From: an uncultured Candidatus Melainabacteria bacterium
GTDB lineage: Bacteria > Cyanobacteriota > Vampirovibrionia > Gastranaerophilales > Gastranaerophilaceae
Assembly (NCBI GenBank): GCA_949741915.1
Contig: CATJOM010000074.1
Coordinates: 1-42,210, forward strand
Reading direction: 5' to 3'
DNA length: 42,210 bases
The position numbers and the translations under genes are program-made. Position 1 is the stretch's first letter; each line of letters begins with the position of its first letter. The notes under the pieces are model-generated. The model did not search any database and had not been told where the DNA came from. It saw only the letters and a program-made list of their open reading frames with translations. Below, piece by piece: positions 27,261-35,761 of the stretch.

Positions 27261-28313
27261 ATGTTTAAAGATTATAAAAAACGCAACACGCTCTCAAGTG
27301 AACTTACCCAAAAAAGCATAATTGACATATCAGTGCTTTTTGCAATTTTTACTCTGATTGTTGTTGTGTCTGTGTTCCTTAATGTGGAGCCTGTAATCCT
27401 GGCTTCAATTATGGTATTTCTTTTTATACTTGCTGTTCTTGTTTTTGAGTTTACCAAAAAACGCGTTAAAAAGAGAGTAGATGGTATCGTTTATGATGTA
27501 ATAGACATTGCAAATGATGAAACAAAGAAGATTGAGGGCGTTACAAATAATCAAAAGGAAAATATTAATCTTTCTTTTGCTAAGCTGACAAACATAGTTT
27601 CTCTTATAGAAAATCTTAAAGAATATATAACATCAATGAACAGCGTAATTAATGATACTAGGGCAAAAACTCACCATTCGCTTGAGTTTACCAATACAGA
27701 ACATCTCGCTGTGAAGGCAAATATTGAAAAAATGTTTGCTATAAGACACAAAATCCAGACCATTGCGGAGTTAATCCTTGAATTATCTGAATTTATCCAG
27801 TCTATTTCATCTACAATTGGCGTTGTTGAGGATATTGCTGAACAGACAAACCTTCTTGCCTTGAATGCTGCAGTTGAAGCTGCAAGGGCTGGCGAGCATG
27901 GCAAAGGCTTTGCTGTTGTTGCAGGTGAAATTAGAAAACTTGCTGATGAAAGTAAACAAGCAACAACCAAGATAACATCCCTTATTACAGATATTCAGCA
28001 GACAACAAATTCAACCGTTATGGCAACAGAAGAGGGCACTAAAGAAATTGAATCAGGGATTGATTTGGCCCACAGCATAGGCTCAAACATTGAAGAGTTG
28101 ATGGGCCTTATGAATGATATATCATCAAGTGTTAGCGATATTATATCTTCTGCTGATAAGCTCAAAAAGGATACCAACAATACAGGCAACTATATTAAAG
28201 AATTAACTGGAATGCTAGAGGTTAATTTTAAAATAACTGAAGAAAATTACAAAAACGTCGAAAGTCTTCATGCTTTGACAAAAACATTTAAGACATCAGT
28301 TTTGGATGAGTAG
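27261..28313 (+). CDS. methyl-accepting chemotaxis-type protein without sensor domain
   Basis: A 350-residue receptor. Two hydrophobic helices lie close together at about residues 20-41 and 44-65, leaving almost no extracytoplasmic loop. The cytoplasmic signalling domain follows, with the tip hairpin [20 protein letters not shown] and [20 protein letters not shown] near 191-232. There is no HAMP domain or ligand-binding domain, so the input must be intramembrane or by way of partner proteins. AAAGGGG precedes the ATG. It heads the rightward chemosensory genes. Confidence 0.92.
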   Translation: MFKDYKKRNTLSSELTQKSIIDISVLFAIFTLIVVVSVFLNVEPVILASIMVFLFILAVLVFEFTKKRVKKRVDGIVYDVIDIANDETKKIEGVTNNQKENINLSFAKLTNIVSLIENLKEYITSMNSVINDTRAKTHHSLEFTNTEHLAVKANIEKMFAIRHKIQTIAELILELSEFIQSISSTIGVVEDIAEQTNLLALNAAVEAARAGEHGKGFAVVAGEIRKLADESKQATTKITSLITDIQQTTNSTVMATEEGTKEIESGIDLAHSIGSNIEELMGLMNDISSSVSDIISSADKLKKDTNNTGNYIKELTGMLEVNFKITEENYKNVESLHALTKTFKTSVLDE

Positions 28314-28381
28314 CTGGTTTTTTTACCATGGTTAAAGGTGCTTTTTATTTAAAGCCTATAATATATTGACAGGTATAGGCG

Positions 28382-28413
28382 AATAAGGGCGTAAATAAGG
28401 GCAGCTTAAGGGC
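28382..28413 (+). promoter_or_regulatory. AAGGGC direct repeats before cheA hybrid
   Basis: AATAAGGGC at 28382-28390 and 28394-28402, and TTAAGGGC at 28406-28413, spaced 12 bases. They lie about 40 bases before the cheA start, which itself has only a weak ribosome binding site. They could bind a regulator or shape the leader. Confidence 0.3.
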
Positions 28414-28450
28414 ACAAAGCAAGATAAACATTGATTACCGGGTTAAAATA

Positions 28451-31400
28451 ATGGAATTTTTACAGGAAGAACTTGATGAGATTTTAAATATTTTCCAGCA
28501 AGAGAGCGGCGAGATATTGCAATCTATGGATAAAAATTTGCTTGCACTTGAAAAAAAGCCCAGCAGTGTTGAAATTGCTATGCATTTATTCAGGGAAGCC
28601 CACAGCCTTAAAGGCTCAGCCAGAATGCTTGGTTTTAATAATATTCAAAATATTGCCCATAAAATTGAAGATATTCTTGGTCTTATAAAAGAGGGCAAGC
28701 TCATCCCAACTTCAAACGTTACCGATACTATTTCAAGTGCTTTGTCATTCATTGCAATGCTTATTGAAAAAACAATTCAGCAAAAAAGTGAATTCATTTG
28801 TGTCGATACAGAAATCCATATCAAGAAGCTTGAGCAGATAGTTAATGACTGCGATGAAAATAAAGGTGCTGTCCAGGTTTTAGAGAAAGAATCCGTTAAG
28901 TTTTCAGAAACAAAGAGGAAAATTTTAAAAAAGCTTAATGTTATTGAAGACTGCCTCACAGGAATTATATTTATATACTCTAAATGCGCCCAGGAAAATA
29001 ATTTTAGTCAAATTACAGATATGAGGCCGATTATAAGAAGGCTGTCAGAGATTCTCTTTGAAATCGGCCTTCGTGATATGGATGATATTGCAAAACAAAT
29101 CTTTGATATCTCGGCAAATATATCTGCTTCTGAATCACATAATGCTTCAGATGGGCTAGTCCTTGATTTAAATCTTAAAATCAATGAACTTGTTCAGTAT
29201 TTTAATAAAGTATGTAAAGACGAAGATATTAATGTTAAGAATTATTACGAAAATGCATACAAAATGGTTTCAAAGGAGCCAAGGGCATTCAGAAATGAAG
29301 AGCCCAGGGAAACCACCCCTCAAAATAAGCTCAAAAATGCCGAACTTCTTGATTTGATTACAAATCTTATTAATAAACTGCCATCATTGTATGAGAGTAA
29401 AATTGGCCTTGCAGAGGTGAAAAGCCTTATAAATGAAATAATTTCAAGGATAGAAAGAGAAGAGTTTAAAAAAATCTTTGTAACCGTCCTAAGAATTATT
29501 GCAATATATGAAAACAATAATACCCCTTTTGATAAAGATGCATTGGGCATTATAAAAGAAATTGCAGAAGTTTCTGCAAATATTATAAAAAACAGGCTTT
29601 CAAAAAAATCATACAAAGATACAACAGATGAAATTGAACTTTTAAACCAGAGGGCAATAATTGTTGAGCAGATGGTGCAATTTTCACTAAATAGCACAAT
29701 GCCGCAAATTCAAAGCAAAAAAAGTAAAACCAAGATAAAAATGCAGCAATTAAGCTCTAATGACTGGCTTACAAGCTTTGATACCACTGCAATTAAGACC
29801 TTGAGGGTTGATTCCAACAAATTAGACCAGCTTGTAAATCAAATCGGTGATTTAATCATTACCAGGATAAAAACCAGAGAACTTTTAACGCTTGCAAAGA
29901 ATATTCAAAACGAACTTATGGACTGGCAGAAAAATTATCATAAAGTAGGCTACTATATGAAATTTTTCGATAAGAAATATCTTGCAAACTCCACCCCTGA
30001 AGAAACCTTTCGGAATATGCAGTCGCTTGTTGCTTATAATAAGCAATTGATGTCTCTTCATGGGGTCAATTCAGAGCGCATGAATACCGTAATAAAAAGA
30101 ATAGATGTTCTAATGAGGCAATTGCAGGAAAATAATTCAAAATTATTCTCAACCTCATCGGCGCTTGAAAGTATGGTTAAAAAAATGCGCGTACTGCCGC
30201 TTTCAACTGTTTTTGGATTGTTTCCAAGGATGGTGCATAATATTGCAAAAGATAAAGGCAAGGACATTGATTTTAAAATAGAAGGTGCTGAGGTTAGCGC
30301 TGATAAAAAAATCATCGAAGACATAAAAATTCCCATTATGCATATAATAAGAAACTCTATTGACCATGGGATAGAGGAGCCTGAAGAGAGACTTAAGGCA
30401 GGAAAAAGCAAAGTTGGCAGCATTGTAATTCAGGCTATTCAAAGAGAAAGCAAAATTATTATCAATATCAAAGATGATGGCAGAGGAATTGATGTTGAAA
30501 AAATCAAACAAAGAGCCATAGAAAAAGAATTATTAACAAGAGAAGAAATTAATAATCTTCCAGAAGAGCAGATAGTAAATTTAATATTTTATCCTGGTTT
30601 TTCAACTGGCGACACTGTGACAGAGCTTTCAGGCAGGGGGCTTGGGCTTGATATTGTCCACACAAAGATTTCCCAGCTAAATGGAAGAATTGATGTGTTT
30701 TCTGAATTTAACAAAGGAACACTTGTTACAATGGAATTGCCTACCGCAATGGCAACCCTAAAGACATTCATTACAATGGAACATGGGCAATTATATGCCC
30801 TGCCTGCTTCATCAATTCAGACAGTTCTAAGAATTAATCCATCAGACGTTTTTGTTCGGGACGGAAAAAATCATTATATCCACAATGGTGAAGTAATACA
30901 GGTTTACACCTTATCGCAGATTTTAGAGCTTGAAAACAGGCCAAGGGAAAATGACAAATATACACTTGTTATTGTACAGTCTGAAAATTTAAGGCTTGGC
31001 ATCATCATACAAAAATTGATAAGCGATCAGGAGATTCTGCACAAAAAGCTCTCTCCACCTTTGTTTAAGGTAAAAAATATTGCAGGAATTACTACTCTTG
31101 CAAATGGTGATATGTGCTTGATTTTAAATATGACAGATATTTTAAATACAACGATTTCAAGAAAAATTTCAAGCAAAATAATTCCATCAACAAGGGCGCA
31201 GAGGCTGGAAGAAAATTCTAAGAGAAAAATCCTTGTGGTAGATGATTCTTTGACAACAAGAACCCTGCAAAAGAGTATACTTGTTGGTTGTGGTTATCAG
31301 GTTACAGCACTAAGCGGGCCAGATGAAGCTTTTAAGGCTATTGAAAATGAAAAATTTGATTTTATTATAACAGACCATGAAATGCCCTCAATGTCAGGCT

Positions 31401-31603
31401 ATGACTTTGCAAGAAAGATTCGAGCTAATAAAGAGCACGCAAGAGTTCCAATAATCGTTTTGTCATCGGTAAACAGGCATGTTCTTGAGAAACTCTATGA
31501 AATGGCTAATGTACAGGAGATTATTCAAAAGGATGACTTTGAACAGAAAAGATTTATTGAAATTATAGATAAATACATGAAGGCCGGAATTGATTATAAA
31601 TAG
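28451..31603 (+). CDS. hybrid CheA histidine kinase with C-terminal receiver
   Basis: A 1050-residue protein. HPt with phosphorylatable H51 (REAHSLKGSARMLGF), a long helical linker, then dimerisation helices at about 455-580 (IKTLRVDSNKLDQLVNQIGD), the GHKL ATPase (MHIIRNSIDHGIEEPEERL; DDGRGID; LSGRGLGLDIV), a CheW-like domain (about 775-905), and a receiver at about 925-1050 (KILVVDDSLTTRTLQ; FIITDHEMPSMSGYDF). The KKMRVLPLSTVFGLFPRMVH block is typical of PilL/ChpA- and cyanobacterial-type hybrid CheA. The built-in receiver could act as a phosphate sink. Receptor, CheW, diguanylate cyclase and HD genes flank it, so it probably controls c-di-GMP or surface behaviour rather than flagella. Confidence 0.95.
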   Translation: MEFLQEELDEILNIFQQESGEILQSMDKNLLALEKKPSSVEIAMHLFREAHSLKGSARMLGFNNIQNIAHKIEDILGLIKEGKLIPTSNVTDTISSALSFIAMLIEKTIQQKSEFICVDTEIHIKKLEQIVNDCDENKGAVQVLEKESVKFSETKRKILKKLNVIEDCLTGIIFIYSKCAQENNFSQITDMRPIIRRLSEILFEIGLRDMDDIAKQIFDISANISASESHNASDGLVLDLNLKINELVQYFNKVCKDEDINVKNYYENAYKMVSKEPRAFRNEEPRETTPQNKLKNAELLDLITNLINKLPSLYESKIGLAEVKSLINEIISRIEREEFKKIFVTVLRIIAIYENNNTPFDKDALGIIKEIAEVSANIIKNRLSKKSYKDTTDEIELLNQRAIIVEQMVQFSLNSTMPQIQSKKSKTKIKMQQLSSNDWLTSFDTTAIKTLRVDSNKLDQLVNQIGDLIITRIKTRELLTLAKNIQNELMDWQKNYHKVGYYMKFFDKKYLANSTPEETFRNMQSLVAYNKQLMSLHGVNSERMNTVIKRIDVLMRQLQENNSKLFSTSSALESMVKKMRVLPLSTVFGLFPRMVHNIAKDKGKDIDFKIEGAEVSADKKIIEDIKIPIMHIIRNSIDHGIEEPEERLKAGKSKVGSIVIQAIQRESKIIINIKDDGRGIDVEKIKQRAIEKELLTREEINNLPEEQIVNLIFYPGFSTGDTVTELSGRGLGLDIVHTKISQLNGRIDVFSEFNKGTLVTMELPTAMATLKTFITMEHGQLYALPASSIQTVLRINPSDVFVRDGKNHYIHNGEVIQVYTLSQILELENRPRENDKYTLVIVQSENLRLGIIIQKLISDQEILHKKLSPPLFKVKNIAGITTLANGDMCLILNMTDILNTTISRKISSKIIPSTRAQRLEENSKRKILVVDDSLTTRTLQKSILVGCGYQVTALSGPDEAFKAIENEKFDFIITDHEMPSMSGYDFARKIRANKEHARVPIIVLSSVNRHVLEKLYEMANVQEIIQKDDFEQKRFIEIIDKYMKAGIDYK

Positions 31604-31626
31604 TGGTTTTGAGGCATACTAAGCAT

Positions 31627-32238
31627 ATGGATATCAATGAATTTAAGAAAAATTATCTATCTTCAGCTCAAACCCTTGAACACAGTGAACTTTCAGCAAA
31701 ATTAAGCCTGAAATTCTTTAAAGAATTGTTAAGGTTTTTTCCTGAAATAAAAGTATTCAACAATCCTCAAGACTTAACACTTCTTAAATATGGTGCAATG
31801 CTGCATGATATTGGGGTTATGTTTGAAAAAAACAAAAAAAATCCACCCAAACCGCACCACAAAATAGGAAGAGATCTTATTTTGGAAAATAAAATCTCTG
31901 GGCTGGATGAAGCTCAAAACCTTGTTGTGGCAAATATTGTGAGGTATCACAGAAAATCTTTGCCTGATGAAAATCAGCATAAATGTTATAAGATGTTAAG
32001 CAAAAATGATAGAAAAAAAACAGACGTTTTTGCCTCAATAGTCAGGCTAATTGATGCTTTTGACTATAATCATTTTAATATGGTGGATGATTTTAGTTTG
32101 GATTTTGATAGGAATCAAAGAATTTTGACAATTGACCTTGGGGTGAATATAATGTTGAATATCGGACAGGGAGCGGCTTTGAGCAAGAAAAAACAATTCT
32201 TGGAAAAAGTTTTTGACATAGAGGTTTTATTTAATTAA
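31627..32238 (+). CDS. HD-domain phosphohydrolase-like protein
   Basis: A 203-residue protein with an HD-type layout: H in LEHSELSAK, HD in GAMLHDIG, a later H-H pair (PPKPHHKIGRD), then RYHRK and RLIDAFDYN. The pattern resembles the HD domain of Ppx/GppA-type C termini and could act on nucleotides, polyphosphate or (p)ppGpp-like substrates. A GTG at 31603 overlapping the cheA stop (TAGTG) gives 8 more residues; ATG 31627 has a GAGG upstream at 12 bases, so the start is open. Directly downstream of cheA, so co-expressed. Confidence 0.7.
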   Translation: MDINEFKKNYLSSAQTLEHSELSAKLSLKFFKELLRFFPEIKVFNNPQDLTLLKYGAMLHDIGVMFEKNKKNPPKPHHKIGRDLILENKISGLDEAQNLVVANIVRYHRKSLPDENQHKCYKMLSKNDRKKTDVFASIVRLIDAFDYNHFNMVDDFSLDFDRNQRILTIDLGVNIMLNIGQGAALSKKKQFLEKVFDIEVLFN

Positions 32239-33000
32239 ATGAATATAAAAAAGCGTATTTTCAGTGTTTCAGCCTTGCTTATTTTATTGGCTGTAAGCCA
32301 GGTGGCACAAGCATTTAACGGTATAAGTGCTGGAATTTCCTATGATTATGTTAAGGATGTAAATGAAAATGTAATATATTCTGCGCCCTTTGATATGGCT
32401 GATATTCCAAAAGTTAACTATGCTGATATAGGCTATTTTATTGGCTTTAAGCCTATTAATATTCTGTCAACCCTTGAAATTATTGATTATAAACATAATA
32501 ATACCAATAATATCCGTACAAATAGGCCATTGCAGACACCCACTGCCTATAACATTTCTTTTGAAAATGGCGGAGAAGTGCAATCTCAGCTAAATGCAGC
32601 AACTCTTGAAGAACTTGTGAGGAAAAATCCTCAAAAGGCAGAGTATATCTTTGCTTTGGCGGCAAAGCTAAAAAATGAAGGGGATTACGCACGTGCAATT
32701 TTAGAGGTCGATAAAGCTCTAAAACTCAACTATAACTATGCTCTTGGGCATTTTCTCAAGGCTGATATTTTAAGAAAAACCGGAAATTTTAAAGAAGCCG
32801 CAAAAGAATATTCAAAAACCCTCGAAATCAACCCATACTGTACCGATGCATACTTTAATATAGCTAAAATGCTTGAGGTAAGCGGAAATATAGATCTTGC
32901 AATAAATTATTACGAAATGGCATACAATATAAACCCGAATGATTTAGAAATTCGTAATCAAATTTTAAAATTAAGCCGTAAACGCGTATCATTACAATAA
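32239..33000 (+). CDS. exported TPR-repeat protein
   Basis: A 253-residue protein with a signal peptide (FSVSALLILLAVSQVAQAF, cleavage near residue 26). The N-terminal half is polar and unassigned. Residues 130-250 carry three TPR units (AEYIFALAAKLKNEGDYARA, YALGHFLKADILRKTGNFKE, YFNIAKMLEVSGNIDLAINY). TPRs mediate protein contacts, so it may assemble a cell-envelope complex. The ATG follows the HD gene stop immediately, so the two are coupled. Confidence 0.75.
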   Translation: MNIKKRIFSVSALLILLAVSQVAQAFNGISAGISYDYVKDVNENVIYSAPFDMADIPKVNYADIGYFIGFKPINILSTLEIIDYKHNNTNNIRTNRPLQTPTAYNISFENGGEVQSQLNAATLEELVRKNPQKAEYIFALAAKLKNEGDYARAILEVDKALKLNYNYALGHFLKADILRKTGNFKEAAKEYSKTLEINPYCTDAYFNIAKMLEVSGNIDLAINYYEMAYNINPNDLEIRNQILKLSRKRVSLQ

Positions 33001-33082
33001 TTGAGCTATTTTTTGTACGTGCAGAAGCAAAAAGACTCAAAAATACTTTTATCATCTAAATAATATTCTAAATGTATCATAA

Positions 33083-33103
33083 AACCTTGCTATGCAAGTT
33101 TTT
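33083..33103 (+). terminator. weak terminator candidate after TPR gene
   Basis: CCTTGC and GCAAG pair around TAT, with one mismatch in the extended stem, and are followed by T5. It lies 83 bases after the stop. Confidence 0.4.
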
Positions 33104-33520
33104 CTGCTTGTTTTTACAGTAAAATTTATGTTGATTGATATATTTAACAATCTGCAAAGCTCTATGCTGCAAGGATTTAGCACCCATAAATTCTCACTTT
33201 TTAAAATTAATACACATCTTTAAATCCCTAAAACCCAATAATAATGCTTGCTGCACGTATACTTTATCTCGAAAACTCTTGCCAAATGCACCTTAATGCT
33301 TTTAGTGGTTTTTCATTTATGAAAAACCAATATTTTTAATAGGTTGAAAATCTTATTATAATGAGATTATAGCTTTTTTGCACGCGCAAAATAGTTATGT
33401 TGCTTGCATTATAGCTATATTTTTATTAAAAATAATCCAATTGTATTGTAACATAAGCGTTTAAGCTTATTATTTTCTTGTAAATTATTACTATTGTTGC
33501 ATTAGCACGTGATGAAATCT

Positions 33521-33720
33521 TTAAAAACCTTGTAATATCTTGCTCTTAGATATTTCAAGCATTTCCATATGCCTGCTTGTGAGCATTTTTTGTTCATAAT
33601 TTTGCTGAAAGCCATTGTGGACAAGGCTTTTATAGTTTGCACGTAGGGCAATTTGTTTGAATCCATTGTTAAAATCTCAGGACGCCAATGTTAAAGCAAA
33701 ATTTTTTAAATAAACACTGC
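33521..33720 (-). pseudogene. decayed open frame with internal TGA
   Basis: One minus-strand frame reads YLKNFALTLAS, a TGA (33677-33679), then DFNNGFKQIALRANYKS, followed by LVHNGFQQNYEQKMLTSRHM and a Glu/Lys/Ile-rich end before the stop at 33521-33523. Composition looks protein-like and hydrophilic, but no ATG, GTG or TTG precedes the better half. Other genes in the window use TGG for Trp, so a recoded TGA is not expected. I read it as a dead gene fragment. Confidence 0.3.
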
Positions 33721-33759
33721 AGAATATTGCCTGGCTAATTTTTGTCATCTGTAGAAAAT

Positions 33760-34659
33760 TTATCCTAAAGTTATTTTTGCAATTAAATTTTCAACCAGCT
33801 CTAAAAATTTTTGCCTGTCGCTTTTTGGGTATAAGATCTCGCAATATTCTCCATATTTTAAAAGTCTGTTAAAAAGCTCTGTCTTATCTTCTTTATTGTT
33901 TGTCACAATAAGCGCACCATCACTATCCATCGCTATTTCACCTTCTTTTAGAATGTAGTTGTTTTTTAGCCTGCCTGTGATTTTGAATGTGGTTGAAAGT
34001 CCAAAATCACCCCCTGTGCTTGTTATCGGTGTTCCCTTAATCTCTTCTATGCCATCCAGTGCGAAATTTTTATTTACATTTTTTTTGTTATCATAGGCGA
34101 AAATACTTGCAGAATCTTGGTAATAGCGAAACGAGATGGGTGTTATGGTATAGTTTTTATTTTTGTAAACTATTTTAACCATGGCGGAATTTTCATCCAT
34201 AAAGCGGGAAAGAATTTCAATTTTATCTCTGTATTTTAACGAAATTTTTTCACTCCAAGAATTCTTATTTTTATTGCTTTTTAGGCATATTTTTTTATAT
34301 TTTTCATATTCTGTTTTGTGGGTGAGTACAAAAAGTTTATCCAAAAATTTCAAGAAGGCTGCATAATTTGTTTTGCAGTTTATATTGCTGCTGATTTTCT
34401 CAAACTCTGCAAGGGTTTCGAGCTCATCTGCTGAGAAATTTAAAATAGGGTATTTGATATAAAATTTATTTTTCTTTTTTTCAATGAAGCACCCAGCCTC
34501 TCTTAGGGTTTTGAAATATTTTGTGATAGTTTCTTTGTTAATAAAAATATTCTCAGATTCAAGCCCCAGAAGAATTTCACTCATATTTCTAGGCTCTTCT
34601 GTCAACATTTTTAATATTTTTATTATTCTATATGGCGTAGTGAGGCTTTTTAATTTCAT
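33760..34659 (-). CDS. WYL-domain transcriptional regulator (second of tandem pair)
   Basis: A 299-residue protein. An N-terminal winged helix (YRIIKILKMLTEEPRNMSEI) precedes a WYL-type core at about 130-220 (VKIVYKNKNYTITPISFRYY) and a WCX-like C terminus around 262-298 (LFNRLLKYGEYCEILYPKSD). WYL domains bind nucleic acid or other ligands and control regulators. The adjacent gene at 34682 has the same layout, 22 bases away and in the same direction, like the PafB-PafC pair that senses DNA damage. Leftward operon, divergent from rpsA. Confidence 0.7.
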   Translation of the reverse strand: MKLKSLTTPYRIIKILKMLTEEPRNMSEILLGLESENIFINKETITKYFKTLREAGCFIEKKKNKFYIKYPILNFSADELETLAEFEKISSNINCKTNYAAFLKFLDKLFVLTHKTEYEKYKKICLKSNKNKNSWSEKISLKYRDKIEILSRFMDENSAMVKIVYKNKNYTITPISFRYYQDSASIFAYDNKKNVNKNFALDGIEEIKGTPITSTGGDFGLSTTFKITGRLKNNYILKEGEIAMDSDGALIVTNNKEDKTELFNRLLKYGEYCEILYPKSDRQKFLELVENLIAKITLG

Positions 34660-34681
34660 ATATTTTCCTTGTAAGCACCCG

Positions 34682-35617
34682 TTATAACAACTTTTGGCTG
34701 TGCATATATTTTTTTCTTATTGCCATTAGCTTTTCTATATATTCTGCTTTTGTTTCTTTATTTTTGATTTCAATTAAATCATCTCCATAGCTTAAAAGCC
34801 TTTGAACTGCTGCAAAAGAATTATCAGCCTCTAATTCTATATTTATATAATTACCATTTTCTTCCAGGATTTTTTCTTCATCAAGCAAGTTAAAGTGTTC
34901 TTTGGTCTTTGGTTTGAGCTTATATATTATTTTAGTATTTTTTTGCTGCTTGAGTGTTTCTTCATGATTTAGAATTTTTATAATTTTTATAATTCCTTCT
35001 GCCCTTAAAACGGTTTTATCGGGGTAATTCTTTGATATGCCTGTGATGTAGACTTTTTTATTGGAATATTTCATTTCCTTTAATTTTATTGAAATTTCCT
35101 TAATGCCTGAATTGGGTGAATTATAAAGAAGTAAAACCTCTTTTTTCCTTTTTGAGAGCGCATTTAGTTCGTTTAAAACTTGAAAATCAATATTGGTAAT
35201 GCTTTCAAAGTTTAACAATTCATTTATCTGTCCTTCGTCTAAAAGAAATTTGCATGTTTTTTCTAAAAATTTATAAAGTCTTAATATATAGCCGAATTTC
35301 GCAAGGCCTATAACTGCCTTTTTGGTATTTAAAAGAACCCTCATCTCTTTTTTTGAAAGCTTAATTTTGATAGGGCTCCAGTTTATTTTATATCTGTAAT
35401 TGTTACTTTTACCCGTGTTTTTGATATCAAAACCAGCCATTTTAAGCGTATTGATATCAAGGCGTATTGTTTCTTTTGTAATATTATTTAATGCATAATC
35501 AGGATTTGTCTTTAGTTTTTCCAATATTTCGTTTTTTGACAACTCTTCAGACAGTAGCATATTTAAAATAAACAGTACTCGAAAGCCTGTTATTGAAGCC
35601 TTTTGTTTTAATTCCAT
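34682..35617 (-). CDS. WYL-domain transcriptional regulator (first of tandem pair)
   Basis: A 311-residue paralogue in layout of the gene at 33760: winged helix (FRVLFILNMLLSEELSKNEI then ITKETIRLDINTLKMAGFDI), a WYL-like core at about 165-250, and a WCX-like end (AVQRLLSYGDDLIEIKNKET). The sequence is diverged and the WYL triad is not strict. Upstream gene of the pair; divergent from the S1 gene with a 144-base shared promoter region. PafBC-like function is a hypothesis from arrangement only. Confidence 0.65.
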   Translation of the reverse strand: MELKQKASITGFRVLFILNMLLSEELSKNEILEKLKTNPDYALNNITKETIRLDINTLKMAGFDIKNTGKSNNYRYKINWSPIKIKLSKKEMRVLLNTKKAVIGLAKFGYILRLYKFLEKTCKFLLDEGQINELLNFESITNIDFQVLNELNALSKRKKEVLLLYNSPNSGIKEISIKLKEMKYSNKKVYITGISKNYPDKTVLRAEGIIKIIKILNHEETLKQQKNTKIIYKLKPKTKEHFNLLDEEKILEENGNYINIELEADNSFAAVQRLLSYGDDLIEIKNKETKAEYIEKLMAIRKKYMHSQKLL

Positions 35618-35683
35618 AAGTTCTATTTTTCAAAATAACCCAGCATGTGTAATTATAATTGTTAAGTTCTATTAAGTCAAATT

Positions 35684-35712
35684 TTGTTATAAAGTTAATT
35701 TTTTGTTATAAT
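35684..35712 (+). promoter_or_regulatory. sigma70-type promoter of the S1 gene
   Basis: TTGTTA (35684-35689), a 17-base spacer and TATAAT (35707-35712), giving a start near 35719 and a leader of about 43 bases. Confidence 0.65.
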
Positions 35713-35761
35713 GCATCTAATAAAAATAGTTAGGTTTGATAAATATGAAGGAGCATTTTTA

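Larger units (their letters stand above)
33001..33759. other. 759-bp gap: no intact gene; hairpins and decayed ORF
   Basis: No coding unit of normal quality is visible. The stretch holds the terminator candidate at 33083, a perfect inverted repeat at 33307-33328 (GGTTTTTCAT-TT-ATGAAAAACC) and the broken ORF at 33521. A 36-codon minus-strand frame starting MGAKSLQHRALQIVKYINQH lies around 33150 but has only a weak ribosome binding site. No tRNA or known RNA-family core was recognised. The length of the gap is unusual for this compact genome. Confidence 0.4.

Noticed and set aside
28320-28450. CRISPR-like repeats in the cheA leader
   Set aside because: The repeated unit is only 8-9 bases with 3-4 base gaps; no spacer-size structure and no cas genes.
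33677-33679. TGA read as a sense codon
   Set aside because: Tryptophan is encoded by TGG throughout and TGA ends several clear genes (for example those at 25760 and 41534), so the standard code applies.
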